Positions 12,085 to 23,799 of a stretch of 64,000 nucleotides of DNA are shown one piece after another. The notes under the pieces are model-generated. The model saw nothing but the letters and a program-made list of their open reading frames with translations, did not search any database and was not told the DNA's origin. The stretch comes from Paratinospora sagittata (lineage: Eukaryota > Streptophyta > Magnoliopsida > Ranunculales > Menispermaceae), in NCBI GenBank assembly GCA_035771175.1, contig CM069601.1, positions 5,717,001 to 5,781,000 of the forward strand, in the 5' to 3' direction. The position numbers were made by a program, and so were the translations under genes. Numbering within the stretch: position 1 is the first letter of the stretch; the number at the start of each line of letters is the position of its first letter.

Positions 12085-12197
12085 TACAATAGGTTCGAAG
12101 GTAATGATTTCATTATGTGGTTGTCGTATGTTGACAACATGTTGGTAGCAGGCCCCAACAAAGACTGAGTCACATAACTAAAAGAGCAAATGGCTAG
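12085..12197 (+). pseudogene. Ty1/copia reverse transcriptase fragment
   Basis: The forward strand encodes WLSYVDNMLVAGPNKD, the copia reverse-transcriptase core (normally YVDDM; here the second Asp is Asn), followed by a stop and LKEQMARK. The fragment runs opposite to the integrase piece that starts next to it at about 12198. It is non-functional. Confidence 0.75.
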
Positions 12198-13691
12198 GAA
12201 GTAGAGTCATGTTCATCTGCTCTGACACTCCATTTTATTGAGGAGTTTACGCCACCGTGAATTGCCTTTTGATTTCCTCTTGTTGACAAAATGCATCAAA
12301 TTCGTTGCTGATATATTCTCCTTCATTATCTGTCCTCAAACTCTTGATCCGTTTCCCAGATTCAAGCTCTACATGTGCTTTGAAAGCTTTGAAAGTCCTA
12401 AACACATCAACCTTATTCTTTATTGGGTATACCCAACATCTCCTCAAGAAGTTGTCAATAAAGGACACAAAATATTTTGCTCCTCCTTCGGATGGTACAT
12501 GTGCTTCCCAAACATCAGAGTGAATTAAGGCTAGAATAGACTTACTTCTGGCATTTGATTTGCCAAACTTCAACATGTGTTGCTTGCTGGTAACGCAATG
12601 CTCACAAAAAGATAGATTTATCGATTTGAGTCCAAGAAGTAATTTTCTGTAAGAGAGAATCTTCAACCCTAGTTCAAACATGTGGCCTAATTTGTGATGC
12701 CACATTATTGACGAATCTTTTTCTTGACGTGTTGATGCAACAGGTGCATCTCCTTCTTGCAGAGGAGGACCCCCAAAAAGCTTGTACAACTTCAAAGTCA
12801 TCTTTTCTGCTTTCATCACCAGGAGTGCGGCTTTAATTACTTTCATGATCTCGTCCTCTACTTGAATCTTGCAACCAAGTTCATCTAATTGTCCTATAGA
12901 CAGTAGATTATTTTTCAAGCCTTTAACATGTCATACCCCCTGGATAGTGTGAATTGTACCTCATGCATTTTTAGCTTGATGGTACTAATGCCAACGATCT
13001 CCAAGGCATAATCGTTCCCCGTATAGACAGATCTTCCTGAGATAGGTTCATAAGAGTGAAACCCTTGTCTCAGAAAGGTCATCTGTCAAGTTGCTGCTGA
13101 ATCTAACACCCAGACTTCAACTAGTTGCTTTCTACCTTCAGACATTGTGCTTACCTCGTTGTATAGTATTTCGCCATCATCTGAGGTACTTGCTATACAT
13201 TCTTGAGATTCTAATGACTGAAGAGTCTTTCCCTTGTCATCCCCACTTTTCTTATTTAGCCAACACTCATTTTTGACGTACCCATTTTATCCACAATAAT
13301 AGCATTTGACATTCTTACTGGCTCTTGATTTCGATAAGTTCTGACTTCAAGTACTCCCACTGGAGGCATGTTCCGTTGCTCTACCCTTCGTCACAAACAT
13401 AGCCTCACCTGACTTTAATGTCACCAATCTGTCTTCTTTGTTCTTGCTCCTATTTTCTTCTTAAAAAACCGCGACAACTGCTGTGTGGAAAACTAAAGTG
13501 GTAACATTGTTGGTGATATTTATTACAAGTTGATCCTATGAGTCAGACAGACTTTGAAGTGGAATCTTCGCATGTTCAAGCTCCTCAATTTTGTGATCTA
13601 ACGTTCTAAGTTGAGAAAATAGAGTATTTAAGGTGTTGGTATGGTCCGTCATCGATGTGGACTCTGCCATTCAAAGAGTTTATAATCTTCT
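12198..13691 (-). pseudogene. Ty1/copia pol region: zinc knuckle, protease, GAG-pre-integrase, integrase (broken)
   Basis: On the minus strand, from high to low coordinates, one can read a CCHC knuckle (CYYCG...GYVKNEC, about 13260-13310), a protease active-site block (WVLDSAAT, about 13090-13130), the GAG-pre-integrase segment (NNLLSIGQLDELG then MWHHKLGHM), and the integrase core (ALIHSDVWEAH, FVSFIDNF, LRTDNEGEY). The integrase continues past two stops as TPQ-NGVSEQMN and ends at an inverted junction near 12198. The longest open part is 12247-12918 (223 codons). In-frame stops make it a relic. It joins the gag piece at 17784-18088 once the inserted element at 13692-17783 is removed. Confidence 0.85.
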
Positions 13692-13877
13692 TGTAGCAAC
13701 CCACTTCGTAAGAGTGACGTCACGACGAGCACATGATACGATATACGTCATGTGACTGCGTATATAATACCCTGTCAGCCTTATCCAAAATCACTTCCAA
13801 TTTTTTTTTGAAATTTTGACAGTCTCCTTTGTTTATTGGTCATATCACAATATGATTTTCTCAAAGACAAACACAAC

Positions 13878-13881
<4 letters not shown>

Positions 13882-13908
<27 letters not shown>
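13882..13908. repeat. TA microsatellite
   Basis: An alternating AT run inside the family 4 element, just left of the nested family 3 element. Confidence 0.85.
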
Positions 13909-13911
<3 letters not shown>

Positions 13912-13917
13912 CATTCA

Positions 13918-14898
13918 TGTAACACCCCGTAATTTTAATTAAATACATATGTTAAAATATATATGTATATCGAGATATATAATACACGTATTTTATACAT
14001 AGGAGCTAACTATACGCTTGATAATACACGTATTTTATACGTAGGAGCCCAATATACGTGTGTATGATGAGTACAGAAAGAAGATGATACCTATGGGATC
14101 ATCTTATATGGGTGCTTACAAGTTAAATATTGGAGTTGATTTAAATTATGAGGTTGGTTACTTAAATATGTGGATGGAGTGTATCGAAGAAGAAAAAAGA
14201 TGAATAAAGTTACTGTTCATTTGCGGGTACTGTTTACTAAACAGTACCATAAACAGTACTCGTATGTAATACAAAAAAAAAAACAAACGACGTTGCTGAA
14301 ACGAGAGAAAGGGAAGAACAGGCAGAGAGAAGAAGGAGAAGAAGAAAAAGGGGAACGCGAGATTCGCGTCCAATCGGGCCTCGCGGGTTAGTGATTTTCA
14401 CTCTATTTCTTCGTGAAATTACTATATAAGCTAGATGTAACGATTCTAGTGGAGTAATTTTGACTGTTGGAGCTGTTTTATGGCGTTTTGACAAATTGAG
14501 GGTTTTGACCCAACGTGAAAAAAAATCCGCTAGAAAGGTAGAAAACACTCCTTAGACGGTAGGGACCCCGAATATGTGGTTAGATTCCATTTCATAAGTT
14601 TTGGAGACCATTTGACAATTTTAATACAATTTACATATTTCGAATGGTTCAGTGGCTACTCAGAGTTCGGAATTAAACCTTATGAGGTCTCGAGTTCGAC
14701 TCTGGAGGAGGCCCTGTACTATTCATGAGTGAATAGTGTGGACAAATGATCTCGGGGGTACTAGACGCTGTGGTGGGCTGTGTACTGGGATGTGACAATA
14801 TTATGTGGTATATAATGGTTGGAGTATGCCCTGCGGGGGTACTCATCACATCCCGGGGGTACTAGACACTGCGGTGTGCTGTATACTGGGGTGTAACA
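13918..14898. mobile_element. LTR-like element, family 3, nested in the family 4 element (981 bp)
   Basis: It starts TGTAACACCCCG and ends CTGGGGTGTAACA and is flanked by ATTCA on both sides (13913-13917 and 14899-14903). It has no coding domain. It contains an internal direct repeat of a segment ending ACTGGG(A/G)TGT(G/A)ACAAT (about 14745-14803 and 14850-14899) and a tRNA-like stretch. This is the innermost, hence youngest, insertion of the copia nest. Confidence 0.85.
14645..14706 (+). repeat. tRNA-like (SINE-head-like) stretch inside family 3 element
   Basis: TGGTTCAGTGGCTA fits a polymerase III A box and GAGTTCGACTCTGG fits a B box, 33 bases apart, close to tRNA spacing. No acceptor stem can be folded with confidence, so it is not called a tRNA gene. 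Confidence 0.4.
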
Positions 14899-17783
14899 AT
14901 TCATATCCATTTATCATCTAAACCTCACTTTTCCATATATACACATCCATATAAAACTATCCATACCCATCTATGTGATACAATACCATAATAATGTTAT
15001 TTACATAACTACTACTCAAAATAGTATTAAACTTTCTCAAACCATTTACATACATTGCAAAGAAGAAGAATTCTCTATCCTTTTATGTGTCTTTTCCTTG
15101 CCTTTAGGATCCGAACCTGAAATGTTTAAGAATTGGATGAGCAACCACAACCCAGTGAATATTCCAAACTATAACATCATATATGTATTTTAAAGAAACA
15201 CATGAATCAATACATTCAAATCTCGTTTAAAACACGTGTGAAACATTTCACAATACATACATGTGCATAAATATAATTCCAAAAACATGAAGGGATACAA
15301 TAAAATCATACAATCTCCCTCCTGCTAGTAATAGAATGGGTATTCATTCCTTATTATGCATTTATAAGGAGTCTATGCAACGAACCACTTATTACCCAAT
15401 TTTTCGCTATAGATCATTTCAAATTAGGACTTAATCCCAATTTCATTCAGAAACTATCACTCGGACCATGAGATTATTCAATTTTCATGTTGGACTGTCT
15501 TTTGGAAATGATTTCATCAAGTTAAAACATGTTCTAAAGTCTAACATTTCATGAATTTAAAACAATGCAAATACATATACATATTCATGATTTGTAACAC
15601 ATTTTCTATCATACAATGTCATATACAAGGAACCAAAGTCAAGAAATACTCATAGTAAGAACACAATCTAACGTACTTCGCAATACTATCCAACTCGTAG
15701 CACACTACTGTCGTGTACTGTCATCAATTACTCCAGCCCTTGCTGTAAGTTTCCTAAATAATCATAACCAATCATAATTAATCTTAATTTCACACAATTT
15801 ATATTTAAACATATTAAATAACCCAATGTGCACACAAATCACCTTTACTTATATAATAATAACCCAAATTTATATACTCTCACTTCCCCATAACCATTTT
15901 CTTGTTGTAATTGTCACACTAACTAAATAATCACTTATTTAATATATCTTCCTCTAACTTTACTAACAATCATTTCCATGAAATGATTCTCAACGCCTCC
16001 AATATACATATACTAGGGAGAGCAGCAAGATAGACTTCATATATGGACTATTTACACCCCACTTTATTTATTTTATGTAATTTCTTAAATACCTTCAACT
16101 GAAATTACTAAAATGACATTTTTCCAAAAAATCGTCATGAAGGTCAGCCCTACGAGGCTGACCCTTGTACAAGAGGGTCGACCATGGTCTGCCGACCCTA
16201 GTATTTCCTTTTTTTTTTTTTTTTTCACATACCATATTGTATTAAGATGTATTTCATAAAATTTTTTTCATGTTTATACTCAATCCGAGCTCATTTAGGA
16301 GGTGGAATGTCATACCCCACCCATACCCTACATGAGAGTAACGAATGAGAACGGTGCCCCTCCGCCCAAATTAGCCTTGGCCCGGAATAGGTGAAAATAT
16401 ATCAAAATTATCACGAAATGCATCCCAATGTAATATGATATGTGATAATAAAAAAAAATAAAAAATAGGAGGGTCGACCGACCTTCCTGTACAAGGGTCA
16501 ACCCTGCGTGGCCGAGCCCAACGACGAGCTTCGTTCTTGTCTATTTTTCACGCAAAACACATTGAAAATCACCCATAAATATTCTATTTCATGAATGAAA
16601 GTGAATAAAAACAAAAAAAAATCATTAAAACATGTATTTTTTACCGATTCAAAAGATCAAATGTCGAAAAAATTTCGAAGACGATGAGTGGCGATTTGCT
16701 TCAAATGGAGTCCAAACGATGCTTCACTAGCTCCAATATTCTTCCAACTAAGATAAAAAGATGAAAATGGTGGACTTTAAAGTTAGAAGCTAGGGTTTTG
16801 AGAAAGAAAAAATGAAGGAGAAGAAGAAGAAGAACGAATGGTAGGGTAGATTGGGGGAAAGGTAGTTTAGAAATTTTTTAGTTTTGGCTGGGGTAGGAAG
16901 AGTATATGTATGTTAAGGTAAGGTTGTGTTAGTGATTGAGGTGTAAATAGTCCATTAACGGGATCTATCCAGATGCTCTCATACTAGGCGTTGATGTATA
17001 ACATCATTTTCCATCTTATTTCACCATTAGATATCCAAAATTTTGAGTTTTGAACACCTAAAATGCTAGTTATTTTGCGGTCATGAAAATGGTCAGTTAT
17101 GCATAAAATTACCCATTCCTTCTAAATTCCTCAATCAACTAACATTGATCTCACTAACTATTCACTTACCAGTAACATACACACCAACGCCCTTCAATTT
17201 TAGCACAAAATCCACCATATCCAACGTCATTCACGTTGTACGGTTACACAAATTTAACTGTTGAAAATGCATAAAAATGACATATGTTATACAACTCGGC
17301 GCGAAGAGTGCGAATATACAATTTTTATTGAAAATGGACCACGTTTTACCTTAGAATCGAAAGTTTTTCTTTCTTCGTCTTTCTTTGCTTTTCGTTCTAT
17401 TTTGTGGTTATGATGATAACATGAAATGAGAGAAATAAAACAAACCATTTAAACTTAATATATTTTATCCACAGCCTCTTTCACCAATTTCATGTTTTCT
17501 TTTACTTTATTATTTGTTGGTTAATATTTTATCTTATTCATTATTCCATCTTTATTTAATTGCTACATCTTTTTAAATAATCAATGACCCATTTTAATTT
17601 TTATCCATTTGTATAATATTTTATAATCCATTGATATTATTGCATTTAATAATACGATCCACTTAATTCAAATATGTTTATATACATATATATTTAACTT
17701 TTACGTACATATATGCATATGTATACACATTGATATATGAATTAGTCAACGCAAGTGTATAATTAAAACAATGAGGTGCTACA

Positions 17784-18088
17784 CTTATTTTCAAGAAGAT
17801 CTTGTTGTATAGCAACTTGGCTTCATACAAATTGATGATTGTGTCCCAAATTTTTTTAACTGTCTTTTTTTCTTCTATACTTGATAGTATAGTATTTGCC
17901 AATGTTAGATGTTGATTTGAAACAACATCGGCATCGATCTTCTTCCATTATTTATCATCTATGATTCCCGCTAGCCTACCTCCAATTGCTTCTAAGCAGT
18001 CCTTCTTGTGTAGAAGCATCTTAATCTTGATCTTCCATAACGAGAAGTTAGTTCCATCAAATTTATCTATCTTGAACTTTGTTGTCAT
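17784..18088 (-). pseudogene. Ty1/copia gag, N-terminal part
   Basis: The minus strand starts with ATG at 18088-18086 and reads MTTKFKIDKFDGTNFSLWKI, the classic start of copia gag, then the UBN2-like part (LANTILSSIEEKKTVKKIWD, NLYEAKLLYNKIFLK). One in-frame stop lies about 46 codons in. The reading frame is cut at 17784 by the family 4 element. The rest of gag and pol continues at 13691. Confidence 0.85.
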
Positions 18089-18243
18089 ATTGAGTACCGC
18101 AAATTACGTCAGCTCCCACAATTTTACGTGAACAATACCGTATTTGTAAATAATATCCTAACTGCAAGAATCTCAAGAAATTTTTTTTGATATGAAAAAT
18201 CAGATAAGGCTGCAACCACAAAGCATATTAAGAATTCAAGAGA

Positions 18244-18255
18244 GGCTCTGATACC
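18244..18255 (-). promoter_or_regulatory. Copia primer-binding site (initiator tRNA-Met)
   Basis: On the minus strand the bases GGTATCAGAGCC follow the LTR end (CCAACA) after a few bases. This is the standard initiator-Met tRNA primer-binding site of plant copia elements. Confidence 0.8.
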
Positions 18256-18258
18256 TCT

Positions 18259-18458
18259 TGTTGGGGAATAATGGCGTGCGTAGTATTATACAACTAAAGA
18301 ACAATATGAGAAAACTAAGAAAAAGTGGTATATACAAAGATTTTATGTGGTAAAACTCTCAATTAGAAAGAAACATTCACGAGCAAGAAACAGAAGAATC
18401 ACTATGAGAAAATTAATTTACAACTCTCTTTCTACATTGAAAGAGAAAACAATAAGAG

Positions 18459-18491
<33 letters not shown>

Positions 18492-18800
18492 AGAAGAGAA
18501 CTAGGGAGAAGAAGAAGAAGAGAAGAATGAGATGGGATGATTTGAATTGAAGATAATGGTGCCTATTTATAGGCACCATTAGACAACTTCTAGAGCAAGC
18601 AAACATGCCTTGTCATAACACTCTTCAAGCAACTATAATTTATCACACTACTCTTCAAGCAACCTTGACTTGTCACTACACTCTTTAAGCAATCATCGCC
18701 TCACAACTCACTACAAACAACCATTACTTCTTAGCAGCTTGTAGATAAAGCTACAACTTATTTCAAGCAATAATGGTCACAATATTTTATTATTTTTCAC
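18259..18800 (-). mobile_element. Copia 5' LTR (outer limit approximate)
   Basis: The LTR end next to the primer-binding site is CCCCAACA on the minus strand (18259). It holds a (TC)n run at about 18462-18487 and the palindrome GGTGCCTATTTATAGGCACC at 18559-18578, whose reverse strand supplies a TATAAATA box. Upstream of that are imperfect repeats of ACACTCTTCAAGCAA (about 18615-18705), which look like U3 enhancer repeats. The far end was not located exactly. Confidence 0.65.
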
Positions 18801-19430
18801 ATAATGGGTTGGTTAATAAACTTAAGCAAATGGGCTTTCATGAAATTGCAAAAAAGATCAACGGGAGTTGCAGAAAAATCATAGATTTTGAGTTAGAAAT
18901 ATAACGTTGGTTGTACGCAACTGATATTTGAGAATACGTTGGAGCAGTTAGAGTCAAACGTTACGTGGATTCATGATTGAAGTACAGTGGAAAGTTTGAA
19001 ACCATTAGGGTCCCTATTTGAACCTTATCAAAAATGAAAAATAATAAATTATTAATTGTTTAATTATACTAATACTCTTGAAAAGAATAAATAGTAAAGG
19101 TAAATTGATTTTAGGCTTAGTTTATAAAGACTAATATTTTGAACAGTTCCGGTGTCAAAAAGGCTTTACGGTCCCAAAATCCTTTTTAAATTAGTATGGA
19201 TAGAAATAAAAAGAAAATGATGAAGGGACGGAGAAACCAGACTTACTATTTGGGTGGTTCTAACATGATTGGAGGGACTTAGACTTGTAAACATACCAGT
19301 TTGATTTTCAAGTCCAATTTTACTTGTCTTTTTATTTCAAAAATAAAAAAAATTACTTTTTTGAATTATATTTTTCAAGATTGAACCAAGCCCATCAAGA
19401 GTAGAGATTCTTGATGGGGGTTCGGACCTA
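18801..19430. other. Intergenic DNA, no gene seen
   Basis: Nothing recognisable was found. The part around 19010-19180 could be the outer flank of the copia LTR. No reading frame is convincing. Confidence 0.4.
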
Positions 19431-19439
19431 TGTAGCCCA

Positions 19440-19660
19440 CATGATAAAATGGATAAAAGTGGAGACTGGGCCCAAAGCCCGCACCCAATTTAAAATTTCA
19501 CCCCATCTACCCCACCAACAGTTCGGTAGCAACTCGAAACCCAACCGCCATCAGTTACACTTTCAAACTGCTCTCTCTCTCCCTCTCTCTCTCTCTCTTA
19601 GCTTAATGGCGACGCTTTAATCTGGTAAAACATTGAATCTCTAGGGTTAGGATTTTTTTT
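19440..19660 (+). promoter_or_regulatory. Promoter and 5' leader-like segment without an assignable gene
   Basis: The stretch has ACTGGGCCCAAAGCCCGC (TGGGCC or site II type motifs), then a C-rich leader, a (CT)n run at about 19568-19599, an ATG followed at once by a stop (ATGGCGACGCTTTAA), a GTAAAA that could be a 5' splice site, and a telo-box-like TAGGGTTAGG. In plants, site II plus telo-box plus a CT-rich leader mark the starts of widely expressed genes. No coding exon follows on this strand that I can support, so the gene could have a long first intron, be non-coding, or be a relic. Confidence 0.35.
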
Positions 19661-21340
19661 TTTCCTTTTTTCTCTGCTCAATCGAATCATGAAGATGTGT
19701 TTGGATGTGATAAGTGGGAGCTCTCGCTCTTCGTTTTAATGAGGTTTGGGGGTTTTGAGGTGAGAATTCATTTAATATGTTTAAATACATGATTTTAGTA
19801 GTTCTAGGTTTAATGGTTCTTGATTTTTTCTTGAATTTAATTCTTCTTATTATAAGTTTTATTTCGTTTTGGGTGGCTTGTTTCATATCATCTTTCGAAA
19901 TTCAGAAGCGTCGGGAATCTAAATCGTATCTGAACTATTGGATGAACTTGGATAATGGATTTTAATCTGTGTTTAATGTCAAATCTGTTAGTACATTTGT
20001 GCAATTGTTAGGTTTGAATCTGCTTTATTTGAAACCTGATGTCGATTAAAAGTTTATTAACTGCTGTATTTCATGAAGATTACGAGGGTTTTAGATGGGA
20101 TATGGATGTGTCAAATAGAGTGAGTTGAGAATAGGAATTCGGTATGGAACTGGTGAAGGGAGAATTGTGGTTATTCCAGCTTGAATTTTGATGCAGTGTG
20201 GTTACGTTCGATGATCCATTAGTTAAGTGGAGATACAGCGAAGAAGTGATTGGGTTTGATGGGAATTAGTAAATGCCATTAGGATTCTCAGCTGTTTGGG
20301 GTTTAGAGTGCCTTCTAGCGTGTTTAAATATTCATGAATGGAGAGATTAAACTGAATGAAATAGGAATTCTGAGTTAAAAAAATAAAATGAAATTGGAGT
20401 TCTAGAGGCATCTTCTCTATTTGCTCACTTGTTGTCGATTTGTGTGACTGATTTTCCATTCTATTGTCATGGAAATGTTGGCAATTGTTTTAGATTTAAT
20501 TGTAGCTTTTCAGTTTCCAACTTATCAGACAGCTTCTCAATAAGGTTTTTCTTTTTTGGAAGCATATGATTCTCATGTATCGAAGGAAAAGGAGAAAAAA
20601 ATATTCTTCATAGATGATTAAGTTTTCTGGCTAAGAACGTTGATGACATTTAGATTTTAACATCTCTTAATTTTGATCATCTCTTCCTCGGTTATATGAC
20701 TTATAAGTCCTACTATTTTGATCATAACTGAACAGTTCAACAAGCATTTTTGGCAACTGATTTAGATTTGAAACTCAGGATAAAGAGTGGCTTATGAATA
20801 GATGTCAGGCTTTAAGTCATAGCTTAAGAAATGGATATTGCAAAAGATTCTGTTTAAGAGGCTAGAGGGAAAAAAATTGAATCTCTTCTAGAAATTAATG
20901 TTACATCCGATCTAATGAGTAATGACAACTGAGTTAATTTCAAGGTTCAAAATTTTATCCAATCTTTGAATAAGGGTGCAGGAATCAAAGATTTTGAGTT
21001 TCTACTTTTTTATTTTTTTATTGGATGGACAAATTATGAATCAAGTGCTTTTAATAACTTTTTCCGGTACTATCACAATATCACTTTTGATTGACAATAT
21101 TATTGACTTGTATATTACCTTACTTCTTGTCTTGGTATTTTAAAACATACTTGCTGGTCCAGTAGCATCTATTAGTTTAGTCCATTAGTTTACTTTCTTC
21201 TTCTTTTTATTTTCCTCTTTTTAAGTATTTGGGAATAAGCTAGATTAAACTTGTGACTTCAGATATTGCGTCTGAGATGTGATATCTGAAGGCGAAACAC
21301 TAGTTTGCTAAGAAAAAAGGGGAAAAGGTATACCTTTTCT
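19661..21340. other. Unique-looking DNA downstream of the leader, no gene seen
   Basis: Base composition is more balanced than in the flanking intergenic DNA, as in a long intron. Short open frames exist but none has a recognisable product. Confidence 0.35.
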
Positions 21341-21703
21341 CGGGGGCGTAGCTAGGATTTTTCTTTCGGGTGGGCTAAAATTTTTTTTTAGAAAAATCTT
21401 GACGATACGATAAGAGATGCAGGAGGTTTTGGACGATTTGAATGATTTAGAGCTATGATTTGGAGCTGCGATTTGGACGTTGATTTGGAGCTGTAATTTG
21501 GGCATTTTGAATTTTAGGGAAGAAGAAGAAGAAAAGTTGCATAAGCTCTTGAGCGATTTGACCGTTGATTTAGAGCTGCAATTTGGGCTTGGGCGATTTA
21601 GGCATTGAATTAGGGATTAAGGGTATAAATTAAGGATATTATGGAATCATTTTTTAAAATTATTTACCTAAGCCCAGGCTAGCCGTGAATAGCTACGTCC
21701 CTG
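21341..21703. mobile_element. Short TIR element (GGGGCGTAGCTA ends)
   Basis: The left end CGGGGGCGTAGCTAGG and the right end AATAGCTACGTCCCTG are inverted matches over about 14 bases. Near the left end lies GGTGGGCTAAAATTTTTTTT and near the right end AAGCCCAGGCTAG, also partly inverted. It has no coding capacity. A second end of the same type lies at 22432-22462. The target duplication is unclear. Confidence 0.55.
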
Positions 21704-22326
21704 TATCCAAGATAGTTTAAGGTGGTTCAAGTATATGCAATGAAGTCATCTACCTAGGCTAATGAAGAAAAATGACCTATTAATATCTCATAATGTTAAT
21801 AAAGGTAGAGTAAGACTTAAAATAACATAAAAAAGATAATTATAAAATGTATAAAATTATAATTTAAATATCAATACTCATACGGAGAATGAAAGAAGTG
21901 GACTCATGTAGTAACTCACAGTTTAGCAACACTACTAATTATATTCACAATGTTTGGCCTTTAGTTAAATGGAAGGTAGGTACAAGAGAGAGACTTGAAA
22001 TACAAATGAATGTGGATGCATGCTAGTGTTAAAAGAAAATGTTCATTTGTTTTTTCAAATAATTAGTACATCTAACTTTTTTATTTTCTTTCATTAGGAA
22101 GTATTTTTTAAAAATAATAATAATAATAGTGATATGACATGGGTAATTTTTTTGCAACGTAATGTTTTTTTGAAATTATTTAATGTCGACTTGTATCCAA
22201 TTATTTATTAATTATTATTATTGGATTTCTTTTTTCGGAAAACATTATTATTGGATTAGTTTATTGATTATTATTATTGGGTTGAAGGATATATGGAGAA
22301 AAAAAATAAAAATAGTTGGATTATTG

Positions 22327-22462
22327 AAATGGAACCCAAGACCTACGATAGCCAACAATGTCACTCTACCAGCTGGGCTAAAGTTAGATGATAGCTTACA
22401 TAACAAGAAGTAATATATTTATACAAAAGCCCAGGTAAGCCCCTGAATAGCTATGCCCCTGC
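22327..22462 (-). repeat. tRNA-like stretch joined to a GGGGCATAGCTA terminal motif
   Basis: On the minus strand TTTAGCCCAGCTGGTAGAG is a near-perfect A box and GGTCTTGGGTTCC a B box, in tRNA-like spacing. The forward right end CCTGAATAGCTATGCCCCTG resembles the end of the 21341-21703 element. It looks like a SINE or tRNA relic. It is not a complete tRNA gene. Confidence 0.45.
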
Positions 22463-23331
22463 CTTTTCTGGTCTCTTCTTTTCTTATTGAGCCATGCATA
22501 GTCATTGTAATAAAACAGGGGTTTTACTGCAAACCCAGCCTGAAGTTTCATCCTATGATAGGATTCCTATCTAGAAGCCTTTCCAAAGGAATGTCATGTG
22601 GCAAATAGCCTGCTCTTGTGTTGATCAAGACAAATGGTTCCCAATCATTTCATAGCTTAAACTGGTATACATCATTTGTGTCCTTTTACCGTGCATGCCA
22701 ATTAGATTCCATCTCATTGCCCATTCATTACTTTCCCTCCATCACAGTTGTTGAAAATTTTCTTCTGAAACATGGAACTGGAAGTTTGGAATGTGCATCG
22801 TTTTGAGACTAGATAAAATCATTGTTTGAAATTGATGAAAGTTCATCCATCACTTCAAATTACGCTAAAACTTTACTAGAAACTTTGGGGTCTTGTCAAT
22901 TTTCATCCAAGGCATTGTCTGGAATTTCTATTGTACTTGTGAAAAAATATATATTATGGTGTTTAATTGCCACCACATGGTAAGTGTGAAGCCATAGGTT
23001 TGAACTAAGATTGTTTAGCACATTCATTGCTGACTTACCCAAATTAATCTACTTCTTATCAGCAGCTAGCTTATTTTCTGGGGCAGATAATTTTTGAAAA
23101 ATTGAAGGTTGATCCCTCATTTTCAGATCAAACCTGGGAATACAAGGTTCCATTTAAGAGAAACCAACTTCCATTTGAGCTTGTCAGCCTAGACTGTGTC
23201 ATCTTTTTCAAGACTTTAGAAGTTCAAAATTTCAAATGTTATATTGTAGAAATAAGATGCATGTTGTAGGTATTTTTGGAAAATATTTAGTGCAAATCTA
23301 TTGTACATTTTCGATGGATAAGTAGGGGGGT
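22463..23331. other. No gene seen
   Basis: A frame at 22618-22806 (62 codons) is not recognisable as any protein. The LINE 5' limit is near 23330, but no target duplication was found to place it exactly. Confidence 0.35.
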
Positions 23332-23799
23332 TTGAACCATGGCCTTAAAGATTACATAGTATGTAGCAAACCATTCAGCCGACATTCCTCCACGCGCCCC
23401 ATAATTCTGAACATTACAGCGTATCTCAGTCACGTCTTGAAAGTTCTACACGTGCCAAATCCCCTTCGTATGCTGCGAATCCTTTGGACAGTGGGCCCTA
23501 CCTTCAAAATTCGTTCACACATAATTCAGATGCTTGTGTGCCTGGGCAACATTTTGACAATGGGCCGATCCCCAATGCTCCTCCTATAACGTGTGGGCCT
23601 GTTCCATTAATTTCCAACGGGCTGAATGCTTGCAATGTCTTAAGTCCATTAAACCCAATCTTAAGCCCAACGAAGGATGTGATTTTGGACCACGTCTATC
23701 CTGTAACAACACAGACCGGAGTCCAACAAAGTTGTGAGTTATTGGACCAGGATTAGGGTGTTTTGGTAAATACCTAATCATCCGTACTTCCAGATCCTC
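23332..23799 (+). pseudogene. LINE ORF1, 5' part
   Basis: The frame beginning MDSGPYLQNSFTHNSD at 23484 and running to 23756 has the Pro- and Gly-rich linker composition of plant L1 ORF1 proteins (for example NGPIPNAPPITCGPVP). The frame before it differs, so a frameshift or 5' truncation is likely. The gene is cut at 23799 by the reversed family 1 element and continues at 26750. Confidence 0.55.

Larger units (their letters stand above)
13692..17783. mobile_element. LTR-like element, family 4, inserted in the copia element (solo-LTR-like)
   Basis: It starts TGTAGCAACCC and ends GAGGTGCTACA, an inverted pair of termini. The flanks are CTTCT (13687-13691) and CTTAT (17784-17788), four of five bases equal, as expected of an aged target duplication. 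Copia pol lies on one side and copia gag on the other, so the boundaries are supported independently. Without the nested element it is about 3.1 kb. The early part (GACGTCACGACGAGCAC, ACCCTGTCAGCC) resembles the LTR starts at 60999 and 63192. It has no coding domain. GC-rich patches with GGTCGACC motifs lie at about 16140-16200 and 16470-16530. Confidence 0.75.

Noticed and set aside
12238..12528. Forward frames opposite copia integrase
   Set aside because: They are the antisense of clear integrase motifs.
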